64,000 bases of DNA from Emticicia aquatilis (GCF_014644295.1 NZ_BMKK01000003.1:496001-560000); one strand, 5' to 3'; counted from the stretch's first letter, positions 36,101-44,331 are shown. The notes: generated by a model not told the origin, from the letters alone. Made by a program: numbers and translations.

Positions 36101-36188
36101 CATAGTGAACAGTTTGGCCAAAAAGAAAAGTACTTAAGAAAAAAAAGCTTAAAAAAAGCAATTTTTTGCTCAAAAAACGTGGTTTCAT
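33120..36188 (-). CDS. Propeller-type sensor histidine kinase
   Basis: From ATG 36188 this is a 1022-residue kinase; the TTG 48 bp upstream would put a poor extension before the signal peptide (MKPRFLSKKLLFLSFFFLST). The periplasmic part (~25-760) holds Reg_prop beta-propeller repeats (DSKNNVWFLTNN, DAEGNFWLTEN, DNKGNLFLTTNNGV) and a Y_Y_Y-type beta-sandwich. One membrane segment (~778-800, FAPIVLIILGLLIWGVITY) precedes a coiled coil. The HisKA domain has H824 in LVHDVRYP, and an HATPase domain ends with GLGLGLTLLLP. Unlike hybrid versions it has no receiver or AraC output; the separate LytTR regulator overlaps its stop codon. The promoter carries an AGGGG/CCCCT palindrome. Signal unknown. 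Confidence 0.92.
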   Translation of the reverse strand: MKPRFLSKKLLFLSFFFLSTFLFGQTVHYDLALIRKHLTNNDGLSDSHVNSTLIDSKNNVWFLTNNKIGLLENGNIKNFEFANAYSNKGYNSAIEDAEGNFWLTENFEWYYPFNIQRCVIFNPINKTSVAIEKYIGQNLPIHSIIADSKRQIYISTKVGQIYRFDLKTKKLSLLATLAKTPVKLLYAGTKGIVVCTEKDSRSDTHLIHLNTDGKIIRQEPLKAKFIRSILEFDNRLFYVAHITEGVIELTEVGGTFSKRFEVSKDSYLGNIIYDKNKDFFVVNQGNAIEFFNKDMVLLKREKFDFLIHDIVSDNKGNLFLTTNNGVHIIRLIEQKIKTFLKNSQPDKINDNYSCRAILKIDDERLIVNTNKRRQLINLKTDKVVSIKQFEKEIGADNRFILSVLKDKDGDLLFGENALFKTDLQQNKDITLCQLDSTKIWSIAQYKDGLLLGLEKKGIIFYDKKRKQTKQYPKIDKTLKNSIIYDFFVVNENEVLVASEAGLYRLKNNEVFEKIPFPKQADFQMTCFSIRKDKKEANQLLISSISGIWVYDLTKRITSPFIQDIDFQRKKYLSAYRTNNGVWASSDEGVWHFDDKGILLKIYTETDGLTTKECNRLAHYQDDNDILYFGGINGLNVINPINFSSQKEKQFDIKIDALYTYEGLSKNREFTNFNQSSLDLERSESSIELILAYEDYKYDCNKKYYYRSDKSVESDWVPLSDRKLLLNNIDHGTTNIEIRVVSCDNFTEARIQKLTINRQKPLYFEWYFAPIVLIILGLLIWGVITYSTYQLRLRNELLQKKVDEQTHSLKESLTLKETLLSLLVHDVRYPIQSFYDLSKKLAYLTQKNDHERLFLLGKETENKSRKVLWLIDELVYWVKSTNKNWELNLTERNLGELINQIFDIYTDELNEKSLSFEIVNADIWAKFDYGLLVIILRNLLFNAIVHSTPQSKIKVSVLVSDSNYFLEIENQRGNENRILHNGLGLGLTLLLPLLEKAGIKLDKLESKDTFIARLQFETLPKHK

Positions 36189-36289
36189 TGTGGCTTGGTT
36201 ATTAGGTCGTAAAACTAAGTAAAATGCGAAATACAAAAAACACCTTCTGATAAGTATTTTTTGTTTTGTTTCGATACATTTTCACTGTG

Positions 36290-36335
36290 CAAATTTATAA
36301 TTATAGTATTTTGCTGGATACAAGGGGAAACCCCT
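36290..36335 (-). promoter_or_regulatory. Promoter of the propeller kinase with AGGGG-AAA-CCCCT palindrome
   Basis: On the minus strand TAAATTTG (36297-36290) is a -7 element. The palindrome AGGGG-AAA-CCCCT (36323-36335) begins 33 bp upstream, as at 28707-28753. ACTGTGCAAAT also precedes the palindrome by 39 bp in both places. Only one palindrome lies between the divergent propeller-kinase and TPR-kinase genes, so it may serve both. Confidence 0.6.
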
Positions 36336-36374
36336 GTTTTTGTCTGAGGTATGATTAGTAGGATATTTTAAAAC

Positions 36375-36382
36375 TATATTTG
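36375..36382 (+). promoter_or_regulatory. -7 element of the TPR-kinase promoter
   Basis: TATATTTG matches TAnnTTTG and would start transcription near 36389, ten bases before the ATG. The AGGGG/CCCCT palindrome is centred about 60 bp upstream of that start. Confidence 0.5.
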
Positions 36383-36398
36383 CTTTTTTAAAGGCTGT

Positions 36399-38405
36399 AT
36401 GAAAGATTTAAGAGAGTGTTGGCTACTGCTTTTGTTAGTGGCATTTGTAATTTCTATCGGGCAAGGATGTAGCAGCGATGGCGACAAAACAATGAGGAAA
36501 TCTGAGATTCAAAAATCAGATAGTATTCATAATTGGCTACTTAATGATAAAAATTACGTCAATAAAGAGCAATATCGAAAGGTGTTTATGAAGCATTTTG
36601 ATGAGGCTATTGCAAAGAAAAACTATGATGAGGCAAAGATGTTACTCGTGGATTATGGAGATATGATTTTTCCGCTTCATGCTTACGATAGCCTTTATCA
36701 TCGTACATTAAATAATTTTATTGATAAACACAATGAAACACTTCTCAGTGATTCGACAAGTGCAACACTTTACTATCTAAGTGCTAATCAATATCATAAT
36801 TTGAATCAAGTTGAAAAGATGCGTTTGTTCACCTTGAAAGGATTAGAGAAATGCAATTTTGCTCATGCCGAAAATATGATAATAAGGCTCAAGAACTTCA
36901 TGGGTTTGTATTATACCGAAAAAAGCCAGCCCGAAAAAGCGATACAGGTTTTTATGGAGGTAATTCCTTTAGCCGAAAAACTAAAAGCCTACAGACGTTT
37001 GGGGTCTCTGTATAATAATATGGCATATTGCTATGATATGCTCTATGCCTCAACGGAGTCGGCAAGAATGTATGAAAAGTCGGCGAAGAGTTTTTTGCTG
37101 GCCAAGGATACCACTAATTATCTTGATTTATCAATAACCTATGCCATTAACCAACTATTTTTCTCTAACGATACACTCAAGACAGTTCGTTTGATAGATT
37201 CTTCTTTGGCGGTATTTGCAAAGTACAAGCAGGCCAGAGGTATGGACAGTTGCAATGCTAATAATGGCTTGGCCTATAAATATTATTTGACTAAGCAGTA
37301 TGAAAAAGCCAAATATCATATTGATAAAAGTACAGATTACTTCAAATCGGTAGGTAATGAAGAACTCTTGCCTTATAATCAGAATTTAGCAACACTTATT
37401 TACTTTGCTCAACACAAGAAACTTGAAGATTCGCCCAAAGTGGAAGAGTTAGCCAAGCAACTTTTGGCAGACGAGAGCTACTATGATGCGATAGAATTAT
37501 ACGGAATTTTATATGCCAATGCCAAGACACAAGGTAATTATGCCAAGGCTCTTGAGTTTCGCAATAAAGAAGTAAGCTTGAATGATTCCTTAACCGTTAA
37601 AAATCAAAAAGGACAATTGTTTGAGTTAGAAAAAAAATACGAAACTCAAAAAAAAGAACAAGAGATACTAACTCAGAAGAACGAAATTTCTCAAAAAAAT
37701 ACCTTTATCGCTTTATTGGTGGCTTCGCTTGCGGGGTTAGTTCTGATAATTATAGTTTATTACTTGTGGCAAAAACAAGCGAAACTTAAACAAGAAAAAG
37801 AAAATGGTATGAATTTTACGAAGCAACTACTCGAAAATACCGAAGAAGAACGCAAACGCATTGCCAGCGATTTGCACGATAGTATCAGCCACGAATTACT
37901 CAATCTTAAATCTATCTTTACGCAAGATTTGGCAGTGGTAAACACAAAGATTGATACAATAATCAACGATATTCGAGGTATTAGCCGAAATCTCCACCCT
38001 GTGATGTTTGATAAAATTGGACTCGTACCGAATATCGAACAGTTGGTCGAACGAATCCAGAATCAGAATAATTTCTTTATAAGTACCGATATATCTTATG
38101 CAGGAAAACTCACTTCGGCCGACGAATTACAGATTTATCGTATCATTCAAGAAGCTCTCACTAATGTCATTAAATATGCTAATGCTCATGCTGCCAAGAT
38201 TACTATCGAAGAACAACCCGATAAGATACTTGTCGAGCTGAGAGATAATGGACATGGATTTAATGTAAAAGAAACCCTAAATAGCGGAAAAGCTTTTGGG
38301 CTGCATAACATCATCGAACGAAGCCGTGTAATTGGTGGCGAAGCCAACATTACTTCATCACCGAATGGTACAATTATTACGATTAACATACCCAAAAAAT
38401 TATGA
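36399..38405 (+). CDS. TPR-repeat sensor histidine kinase (HisKA_3 type), lipoprotein-like leader
   Basis: A 668-residue kinase. The leader ends in a lipobox-like IGQGC, so the N-terminus may be lipidated. Residues ~60-400 are TPR-like helices (for example RRLGSLYNNMAYCYDMLYASTESARMYEKSAKSF). A coiled coil and one membrane segment (~434-454, FIALLVASLAGLVLIIIVYYL) lead to a HisKA_3 dimerisation domain with H493 in ERKRIASDLHD, and an HATPase domain (DNGHGF, GLHNI). This NarL-partner type phosphorylates LuxR-type regulators, and the regulator gene overlaps its stop codon by 4 nt (ATGA). Signal unknown; TPRs suggest protein contact. Confidence 0.92.
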   Translation: MKDLRECWLLLLLVAFVISIGQGCSSDGDKTMRKSEIQKSDSIHNWLLNDKNYVNKEQYRKVFMKHFDEAIAKKNYDEAKMLLVDYGDMIFPLHAYDSLYHRTLNNFIDKHNETLLSDSTSATLYYLSANQYHNLNQVEKMRLFTLKGLEKCNFAHAENMIIRLKNFMGLYYTEKSQPEKAIQVFMEVIPLAEKLKAYRRLGSLYNNMAYCYDMLYASTESARMYEKSAKSFLLAKDTTNYLDLSITYAINQLFFSNDTLKTVRLIDSSLAVFAKYKQARGMDSCNANNGLAYKYYLTKQYEKAKYHIDKSTDYFKSVGNEELLPYNQNLATLIYFAQHKKLEDSPKVEELAKQLLADESYYDAIELYGILYANAKTQGNYAKALEFRNKEVSLNDSLTVKNQKGQLFELEKKYETQKKEQEILTQKNEISQKNTFIALLVASLAGLVLIIIVYYLWQKQAKLKQEKENGMNFTKQLLENTEEERKRIASDLHDSISHELLNLKSIFTQDLAVVNTKIDTIINDIRGISRNLHPVMFDKIGLVPNIEQLVERIQNQNNFFISTDISYAGKLTSADELQIYRIIQEALTNVIKYANAHAAKITIEEQPDKILVELRDNGHGFNVKETLNSGKAFGLHNIIERSRVIGGEANITSSPNGTIITINIPKKL

Positions 38406-39028
38406 GAATACTTATTGCCGACGACCACCCTTTTACACTTATGGGTACAAAAGGTTTTGTAGAATCGTTGGGCTACAAAGTAGAAGACATCTGTTCAAAT
38501 GGAATTACGGCCTATAATCTCATTAATACGCATCAACCTAATATAGCCATTCTCGACATCAATATGCCAGGCATGGATGGCCTCGAAGTACTCGAAAAAG
38601 TACATAGGCAGAAGCTAAAAACCAAGGTTATTTTGCTTACAATGCACAAAGAAATGACGATTTTCAAGAAAGCAAATCAGTTGGAAGTGTCGGGCTATAT
38701 TCTGAAAGAAAATGCCCAAGAAGAGTTACAGTTGTGTTTGGAAGCCGTGAAAAAAGGGAATCAGTATGTCAGTAAAAACCTCGAAAATGATTTATTGATA
38801 GATAATTCTCAGGGTAGTAGCGATGAACTTTTAAATAAATTGAGTTTTACGGAAAAGAAAATTCTCGAACTAATTGCCCAACAAAAAACCTCGAAACAAA
38901 TAGCCGAGATGCTATTTATCTCCGAAAAAACCGTTGAAGGACATCGAACCAATATTATTCAGAAGCTCGAACTACCAAAAGAAAAAAATGTGCTATTAGT
39001 TTGGGCGAGTAAATATTTTAAAGGATAG
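38402..39028 (+). CDS. NarL/LuxR-type response regulator
   Basis: A 208-residue regulator. The receiver has the D7/D8 acidic pair, phospho-acceptor D52 (ILDINMPG) and K102. A LuxR-type helix-turn-helix follows (~145-205, LSFTEKKILELIAQQKTSKQIAEML, then SEKTVEGHR). It is translationally coupled to the TPR kinase through an ATGA overlap. Such regulators bind short inverted repeats as dimers. The AGGGG/CCCCT palindromes upstream of this operon, the propeller kinase and the LytTR gene are therefore reasonable targets, by inference. A two-way terminator follows. Confidence 0.94.
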   Translation: MRILIADDHPFTLMGTKGFVESLGYKVEDICSNGITAYNLINTHQPNIAILDINMPGMDGLEVLEKVHRQKLKTKVILLTMHKEMTIFKKANQLEVSGYILKENAQEELQLCLEAVKKGNQYVSKNLENDLLIDNSQGSSDELLNKLSFTEKKILELIAQQKTSKQIAEMLFISEKTVEGHRTNIIQKLELPKEKNVLLVWASKYFKG

Positions 39029-39053
39029 CTTTTTCTAATCTAAGAGTTAAAAA

Positions 39054-39084
39054 AGCGTCGGCAAATTAGTAGTTTGCCGACGCT
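39054..39084. terminator. Bidirectional terminator between convergent genes
   Basis: AGCGTCGGCAAA (39054-39065) and TTTGCCGACGCT (39073-39084) form a perfect 12-bp stem with a 7-nt loop. An A-run precedes it and a T-rich stretch follows. Confidence 0.92.
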
Positions 39085-39089
39085 CGAAT

Positions 39090-40016
39090 TTAATTTTTCA
39101 ACAATCCGCCACCACCTGCGGCTTTCATCACTTCTTTCAAATCGGCTTGGTCGTTGAAGATTTCTACTTCAATATTCTCGAAACTACCGTTTTCAAACTT
39201 ATTGGTTTTGGAGGCTCTGCCCAGAATTTTTATTTCTCGTAGTTCGCCATAAACTTTACCAGAAATGATGGCTTTATTGCCAGAAGTTTGCCATTTGCTA
39301 ATCTCAACCGTGAAATCAGTATCTGCTTTACCATTCACAAAACCGTAGATGGTCGTATTATTTTTATTACCATCGGCCGCTCCCGAAAAATTGATTTCCA
39401 TGTCTTTAGGACTATACTTGGCAGGAGACTCTTTGGGATTGAAAATCTGAATAGTCAATGTGCGGTCATCGGGTGAATCAACGCTGCCAAATTGGAGTTG
39501 CAGATATGGTTTGTCAATATAATTTTTCACTCCTTTTCTCCATAATGATGCCCCTTTGTAAGTCCCTTTCCCTCGGAAAGACTTTCCATCGAGCGTAGTC
39601 TTGAAATTGACACTCGCCGAAAGTTTTGCATCAGTTTCGGCTTTCATTGCACCAGTATTTACCTGAAAACCAGCAGGGTAGGCTTTGTAGCCTGCTATTA
39701 GATAGTCTTTACCTTTTGATGGGTCTTCGGTAAATTTTACATCAAAAAAACCGTATTCACCTGCCTTGACAGCATTAACTTCTTGACGATTATCTCCTTG
39801 AATTTTTACGATTGTACCTGTGAATTTTCTGCCCGTAGGGGCGTAAATTTCGAGTTTGTCATTCTTCTTAATTATTCCTGTTAATACTTTTATATTTCCA
39901 TATTGAAGCAATGGGTCGTCAGAAAGGAACAAAGTGCCGATTTCGGCAGTGAATGATTGGGAATAGCTCCACAACCCCCAGAGAGAAAATATTAGTGTTA
40001 AGATGATTTTTTTCAT
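39090..40016 (-). CDS. Exported protein with an EF-Tu-domain-2-like N-terminal barrel
   Basis: A 308-residue protein with a signal peptide (ending WSYSQ, ~residue 20). Residues ~40-112 (VLTGIIKKNDKLEIYAPTG, then GTIVKIQ and VNAVKAGEYGFFDVKF) follow the pattern of the translation-factor domain 2 beta-barrel, but there is no GTPase domain. The rest (~130-300) is a beta-rich region with no family I recognise. It ends in a short glycine-rich tail (AAGGGGLLKN). It is a single gene between two terminators. The barrel assignment rests on pattern memory and needs a profile search. Confidence 0.7.
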   Translation of the reverse strand: MKKIILTLIFSLWGLWSYSQSFTAEIGTLFLSDDPLLQYGNIKVLTGIIKKNDKLEIYAPTGRKFTGTIVKIQGDNRQEVNAVKAGEYGFFDVKFTEDPSKGKDYLIAGYKAYPAGFQVNTGAMKAETDAKLSASVNFKTTLDGKSFRGKGTYKGASLWRKGVKNYIDKPYLQLQFGSVDSPDDRTLTIQIFNPKESPAKYSPKDMEINFSGAADGNKNNTTIYGFVNGKADTDFTVEISKWQTSGNKAIISGKVYGELREIKILGRASKTNKFENGSFENIEVEIFNDQADLKEVMKAAGGGGLLKN

Positions 40017-40101
40017 GAGTTTGAAAATTTAATTTATTCAAAATGAGCTATTTAGTTATTTTATTGAAATACAGATTTGCTAACTGTAAGTATAAGTACA
40101 C

Positions 40102-40138
40102 GAAAATCAGGTTTTATTAGACATAAAACCCGATTTTC
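40102..40138 (-). terminator. Terminator of the VWD/C1q operon
   Basis: GAAAATCAGGTTTTAT (40102-40117) and ATAAAACCCGATTTTC (40123-40138) pair with one mismatch over 16 bp. The hairpin lies 20 nt beyond the last stop codon of the minus-strand operon. Confidence 0.75.
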
Positions 40139-40158
40139 AATAAGTGTATAAATAAATA

Positions 40159-41101
40159 TCAATAGACCTTATGCCCCATAAATCGAATGGATTTATCACT
40201 GACATCTCCTAAAGTTAATGCCTCTCCAGTTACGTTGTTTTTTTGAAAAACCCTCACCTGAACATAGTCGTTGGCATTGAGGTAAATATCTGCACTCAAA
40301 TTGCTTCCTCCCCGGGCTGTTGCATTAGTGGTTGTGGTATTAAAATGATTGAGTCGGGAGATGTATGGAGTTCCATTTTTTAGAAGAGTGATTTCTAAAT
40401 AGCCAGAATTTACAGCACTAACCCAATACATAACTGGTATCACAACATCAAAATGATAAACTCCAGCTGAAGGTGCCGTAAATCTGCCAGTTGATTCGCT
40501 AAACACTGGGGGGCCACCACTCGCATAGTTATAATCGGCTATGTCAAAAGACGCAAGTGTTTGGCTTGTATTATTATTGAGCAAAATTAAAGCTCCCAAA
40601 GGTGCAGAAAAACCAATGTTAGGATTGAAATTAACCGAAGCCCAAACAGGTGTACCGTTCCCAAGAGACATCAAAACATCACCTAAGGTTCCTGCGTTTC
40701 CACCCACTCGCATAGCACCGACCAAATTCATCCCAGCCCCCATATTAAACCTTGAATATGCCGTAATTCCAGTACCATCTCCAAAAATCTTAAGCCTTTG
40801 GGTGTCGCCAGTATAAAAACTTAAATCATGTGCGTTTTTTGTTCCAATCTCAAAATTACTGTTTATTGCTTGCAAATACCCTTTGAATACTGCTCCTTCA
40901 TAAAAGGTTATGTAAGGGGCATTTCCTTGGAATCGAGCCACTTCACCACTATCGAGCCACTTCACCACTATTGAATATATGCAATGGAATTGATGAGAGA
41001 GTATTTTGACCAATGCCGATAGAGTAAGGCAAAGCTTGTACCTGTGCGATACTACGTAAGCCTATAAAGGCAAACATGAGAGATAAAATAGTTCTTTTCA
41101 T
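40159..41101 (-). pseudogene. C1q-like domain protein, frameshifted by a 19-bp tandem duplication
   Basis: The N-terminal part (signal peptide from ATG 41101, MKRTILSLMFAF) reads SIPLHIFNSGEVAR and then hits a stop. The rest continues in another frame from the second copy of SGEVAR into FQGNAPYITFYEG. The cause is a perfect 19-bp direct duplication at 40932-40969. Removing one copy restores a single frame that aligns throughout with the intact paralogue at 43416-44279 (IPLHINKSGEVARFQGTWPYVSFYDG). The restored protein would be ~307 residues: signal peptide, a tail-fibre-like neck and a C-terminal C1q/TNF-like domain (~175-307). It starts 4 nt after the VWD gene. It may be a pseudogene, a slippage-switched gene or a sequencing error. 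Confidence 0.85.
40932..40969. repeat. 19-bp perfect tandem duplication
   Basis: ATCGAGCCACTTCACCACT occurs at 40932-40950 and again at 40951-40969 without a gap. The extra 19 bp (one more than a multiple of three) shifts the reading frame of the C1q-like gene. Confidence 0.97.
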
Positions 41102-41105
41102 GGGT

Positions 41106-43385
41106 TTATTTTTGAATTTTAATGTCGATGTCATAGTAAGAAATTTTGGAAACTGGATTGATGCCAGTTCCTATGACTCTGAAAAGCCCCTGCTTGCCGT
41201 CTGCCGTAATGAAGGCAAATACATTTTGGTTATCAATGCCTTTACTGAAGTCTTCGATTACAGCTACGCCATTTTCATAATCTGAATTTTTATTCAATTT
41301 ATTCTGCAAAAGGCTACTAATTCCAGCCGAATTCTGAACATTGTAGAAATCTAAATTGCTGATTTTGAGTTTAAATGCTTTGTCCGAACCATTCGAGATT
41401 TGAATCATGCCTGTGTTCCAGATGTTCCATGAGATTGATTTGAGGTAATCATTCAAAGAACCAACTCCACACGAAATTCCACAGGTTTTCAGAAAACCGA
41501 AAGTACAAATCGAATTCTGAATGATGTCATAATACGCCACGCCATCAATGGCTTTATTTGTCTTAGATTCAGCAAAAGTGTAAGTTTTACCTGTATCAAA
41601 ATCAATCACATTTTTAATATCGCTTTGGTTTTGGCGAGTACCGACTTCGACTCGTACATTCTGAAAATAATTGATGTCCGCAGCCACAGGAAGACTTGTA
41701 AAAGAGGCCAGACTTTGAACCCATTTGGCAGATTCGGCAAAGGCAATATCGCCCGTAAGGCTCACATCATAGACGCACTGGCTCAGATATGGCTCACGGT
41801 TGATACCCGCCTGACGGCAACGACTTTCGGCTTGCTGAATGGCCGTCAGGCTAAATACAAACTCTTGATATGGGAATTTGGTATCGGTAAAACTCAATGA
41901 ATTTTTGCCGCTTTCGTAAGTAAAAATAGACTCAGCTTGTTTGATTCGCCACGCATCAGCATAGGCGGGGTACAAGCCTTTAAACGAGCGGTCGGTCAAG
42001 GCTTTGCCATCAGTCAATACCAAATCGTTGTTTCTGTTGCCGTCAAAATCTCCTAAAAGACCTTTTAATTTGCCTTTTCGAGCGTCATTCAAATAAACCA
42101 AATAATCAATTCGAGATTTATACCTGATAATAACCTCATCTTTGGTGGATGAATAGACTCTGATTTCTTCGGCATTTTTGGTAACCAAAGTATTATCCGA
42201 AAGGCGTTTTGACACGAAAGCATCATTTTGAGCTTCACCATTAATCAATAGCCTAAATGGATTTGAAAATACATTTACCACATCTTTATCGAACCTTACG
42301 GCAATTCCTGTATTGATTGTTGCTCTTTTCTCGGTAGCATTTACAGGTTCTTGTCTTACTTGAATTAAAAATTTATCAGTAGTTGATTGCACAGCAGTAA
42401 ACTCGCCATGACCCATAAAATCGTAAGCAAAACCATCGTGGGTTGTAAGGTGTGGGTCGCCATGCCCTCCGCCTACGCCGTCGAGTAAACCTGGGGTTTG
42501 GAGTTCGTCGTTGCACTCACAAGCCTTACGTGTGAGCCACGTATTTGCTACGGTCTGGCCACAGTTCGATAAGGCTTGCCCTGTTTCAGTAACAATATTT
42601 GTGAAACAATCTCTTTCTGCTCCGCCTGCTTCGGGGCATTGGATGGCTGGACGATTGTTTTGAAGATTATCAATCAATTTCTTGGTTTCGCTACAAGCAT
42701 CGAGAGCAGTGCGACCTGCTGTGAAAGTAGCAAGAATGCCCAGTTCGGGTGCTGCCAAAAGTGCTGCCCCAGCCGTAATACATCCTGCAATATTTTGCCC
42801 GATGTATGCTCCAGCAGCAATTCCACCAATGGTTTTATCGCAAGTCAATACACTATTCGGGCGACCATTTTTGGTATAATCAATGCCATTTGCAAAATAG
42901 GCTTTGGCTTTTTGTGCCAATTCGAGGTTACCTTCATACATTATTTCGCCTTTCTTCGAGGAAACTTCTTGACCATCGGCTTTTTTCTTTACCGAAATAT
43001 CTACTTTATTCGACTGGTAATTGGAAAATTCAATGATAAAACCATTCGATGTTTCGGCTTTTGAAGGCAAGAAATCGGCATTGAAATCATACTTTATCCA
43101 ACCGTTGTTGGTAGTATTGACCAAAATCAATTTATCGAGATTGGTCATTTCTCCTCTGGCGTTTTTTTTGCCTGCCGCTATGACTTGTAGCTTTTTATCT
43201 TCATAAGAAGCCACATAGCCAACCGCAATATTGGGGTTGGTTATGATGGCTTGCTGAGCAGTCGTCAATGAAGCAGGTTCACCCAATTTGAAGGTTGGAT
43301 TAGTAGTATTTCCACTTCTTGGGACATTATCTTTTGAGCAAGCAAGAAATAAAAATATAGATAAATAAGAAATTATTTTTTTCAT
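41106..43385 (-). CDS. VWD-domain lipoprotein
   Basis: A 759-residue protein with a lipoprotein signal (LFLACS, Cys at about residue 16). Residues ~170-250 hold a Gly/Ala-rich segment (GGIAAGAYIGQNIAGC) flanked by several Cys. From ~305 to ~480 is a von Willebrand factor type D domain, opened by GGHGDPHLTTHDGFAYDFMGHGEF and containing GLLGDFDGNRNNDLVL, a typical D-domain calcium-binding-like loop. The C-terminal third is of unknown fold. VWD modules mediate assembly or adhesion in secreted proteins. It lies between two C1q-like genes (30 bp and 4 bp gaps), so the three are probably one operon making a surface assembly. Confidence 0.88.
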   Translation of the reverse strand: MKKIISYLSIFLFLACSKDNVPRSGNTTNPTFKLGEPASLTTAQQAIITNPNIAVGYVASYEDKKLQVIAAGKKNARGEMTNLDKLILVNTTNNGWIKYDFNADFLPSKAETSNGFIIEFSNYQSNKVDISVKKKADGQEVSSKKGEIMYEGNLELAQKAKAYFANGIDYTKNGRPNSVLTCDKTIGGIAAGAYIGQNIAGCITAGAALLAAPELGILATFTAGRTALDACSETKKLIDNLQNNRPAIQCPEAGGAERDCFTNIVTETGQALSNCGQTVANTWLTRKACECNDELQTPGLLDGVGGGHGDPHLTTHDGFAYDFMGHGEFTAVQSTTDKFLIQVRQEPVNATEKRATINTGIAVRFDKDVVNVFSNPFRLLINGEAQNDAFVSKRLSDNTLVTKNAEEIRVYSSTKDEVIIRYKSRIDYLVYLNDARKGKLKGLLGDFDGNRNNDLVLTDGKALTDRSFKGLYPAYADAWRIKQAESIFTYESGKNSLSFTDTKFPYQEFVFSLTAIQQAESRCRQAGINREPYLSQCVYDVSLTGDIAFAESAKWVQSLASFTSLPVAADINYFQNVRVEVGTRQNQSDIKNVIDFDTGKTYTFAESKTNKAIDGVAYYDIIQNSICTFGFLKTCGISCGVGSLNDYLKSISWNIWNTGMIQISNGSDKAFKLKISNLDFYNVQNSAGISSLLQNKLNKNSDYENGVAVIEDFSKGIDNQNVFAFITADGKQGLFRVIGTGINPVSKISYYDIDIKIQK

Positions 43386-43415
43386 CTTAGTGATTCCAGT
43401 TTTGGAGGTATCAAT

Positions 43416-44279
43416 TTAAAACACTTTGTACCCTGAAATTGTCCTATTCCCGTTATAACCACCACTGATATTGAGGGTACTACCAGAGATTTGCAAGAAT
43501 GTAAAATATACAATATCGTTGCTTTGTAAAGCCATTTGAAAAGTACATTCTAAATTTTCTGAATAGGTATTACCAGAATTTACCCTTAGAATTTTGTTAA
43601 TTTGCTCTCTTTGTACGAAATTCTTATAGGCCCTTATTATTGCAGGTACACCATTATATGAAGCTGATGAAGGATATTGAATCTTTACGGTAAAACTGTA
43701 AAGACCATCAGAAGGTGCAGTAAACTCTCCAGTCGAATTATCAAAATTATTGCTAAAATCATAACTCTCTACTAAGCCTGATAATAATACGTCGGTGTTA
43801 TTAGGTATTGATAAACCACTACTTAAGTAAGAATCAAAACCAACTTTCCTATTCTCCCAAGTAGGCGGGTTTGCCGAGCCTTTTGAAACCAAAATCATTC
43901 CATCGGTACCACTATTTCCTCCAGCAGCCTGTAATGAACCACCTAAAAGCTGAATACCGTTATTGAATGTAACTTTCCCAGTCGAGCCACTAATATTCAT
44001 TCGTTGGGTATCACTTGTATAGAAATCCATGTCGTAGTTGTTTTTTGTGCCTATTTCGAATCTAAGCCCAATAGCTTGTAGATAACCATTCATATTGAGA
44101 CCATCGTAAAACGAAACATAAGGCCAAGTTCCCTGAAACCGAGCTACTTCGCCACTTTTGTTGATATGAAGCGGAATGCTTGAATTAATGCCAGTACCGA
44201 TTCCGATGGAGTTTGGAAGTGTTTGTACTTGTGCTATAAGCGATTGTGTAAGAAACAATAAGAATAGTGTTTTTTTCAT
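43416..44279 (-). CDS. C1q-like domain exported protein (intact paralogue)
   Basis: A 287-residue protein with a signal peptide (ending SLIAQ, ~residue 17). A tail-fibre-like neck follows (~20-140; SIGIGTGINSSIPLHI, RFEIGTKNNYDMDFYTSDTQRM). The C-terminal jelly roll (~150-287; FDNSTGEFTAPSDGLYSFTVKI to GYKVF) matches C1q/TNF-like domains, which usually trimerise. It is the first gene of a probable operon with the VWD lipoprotein and the frameshifted C1q paralogue. Its neck is closely similar to that paralogue, showing gene duplication. Likely an exposed binding protein; ligand unknown. Confidence 0.88.
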   Translation of the reverse strand: MKKTLFLLFLTQSLIAQVQTLPNSIGIGTGINSSIPLHINKSGEVARFQGTWPYVSFYDGLNMNGYLQAIGLRFEIGTKNNYDMDFYTSDTQRMNISGSTGKVTFNNGIQLLGGSLQAAGGNSGTDGMILVSKGSANPPTWENRKVGFDSYLSSGLSIPNNTDVLLSGLVESYDFSNNFDNSTGEFTAPSDGLYSFTVKIQYPSSASYNGVPAIIRAYKNFVQREQINKILRVNSGNTYSENLECTFQMALQSNDIVYFTFLQISGSTLNISGGYNGNRTISGYKVF

Positions 44280-44331
44280 GGGTATTTAAGAATTTTGTTC
44301 TCAAAACTCCTAAAACCTATAAATATCTACA

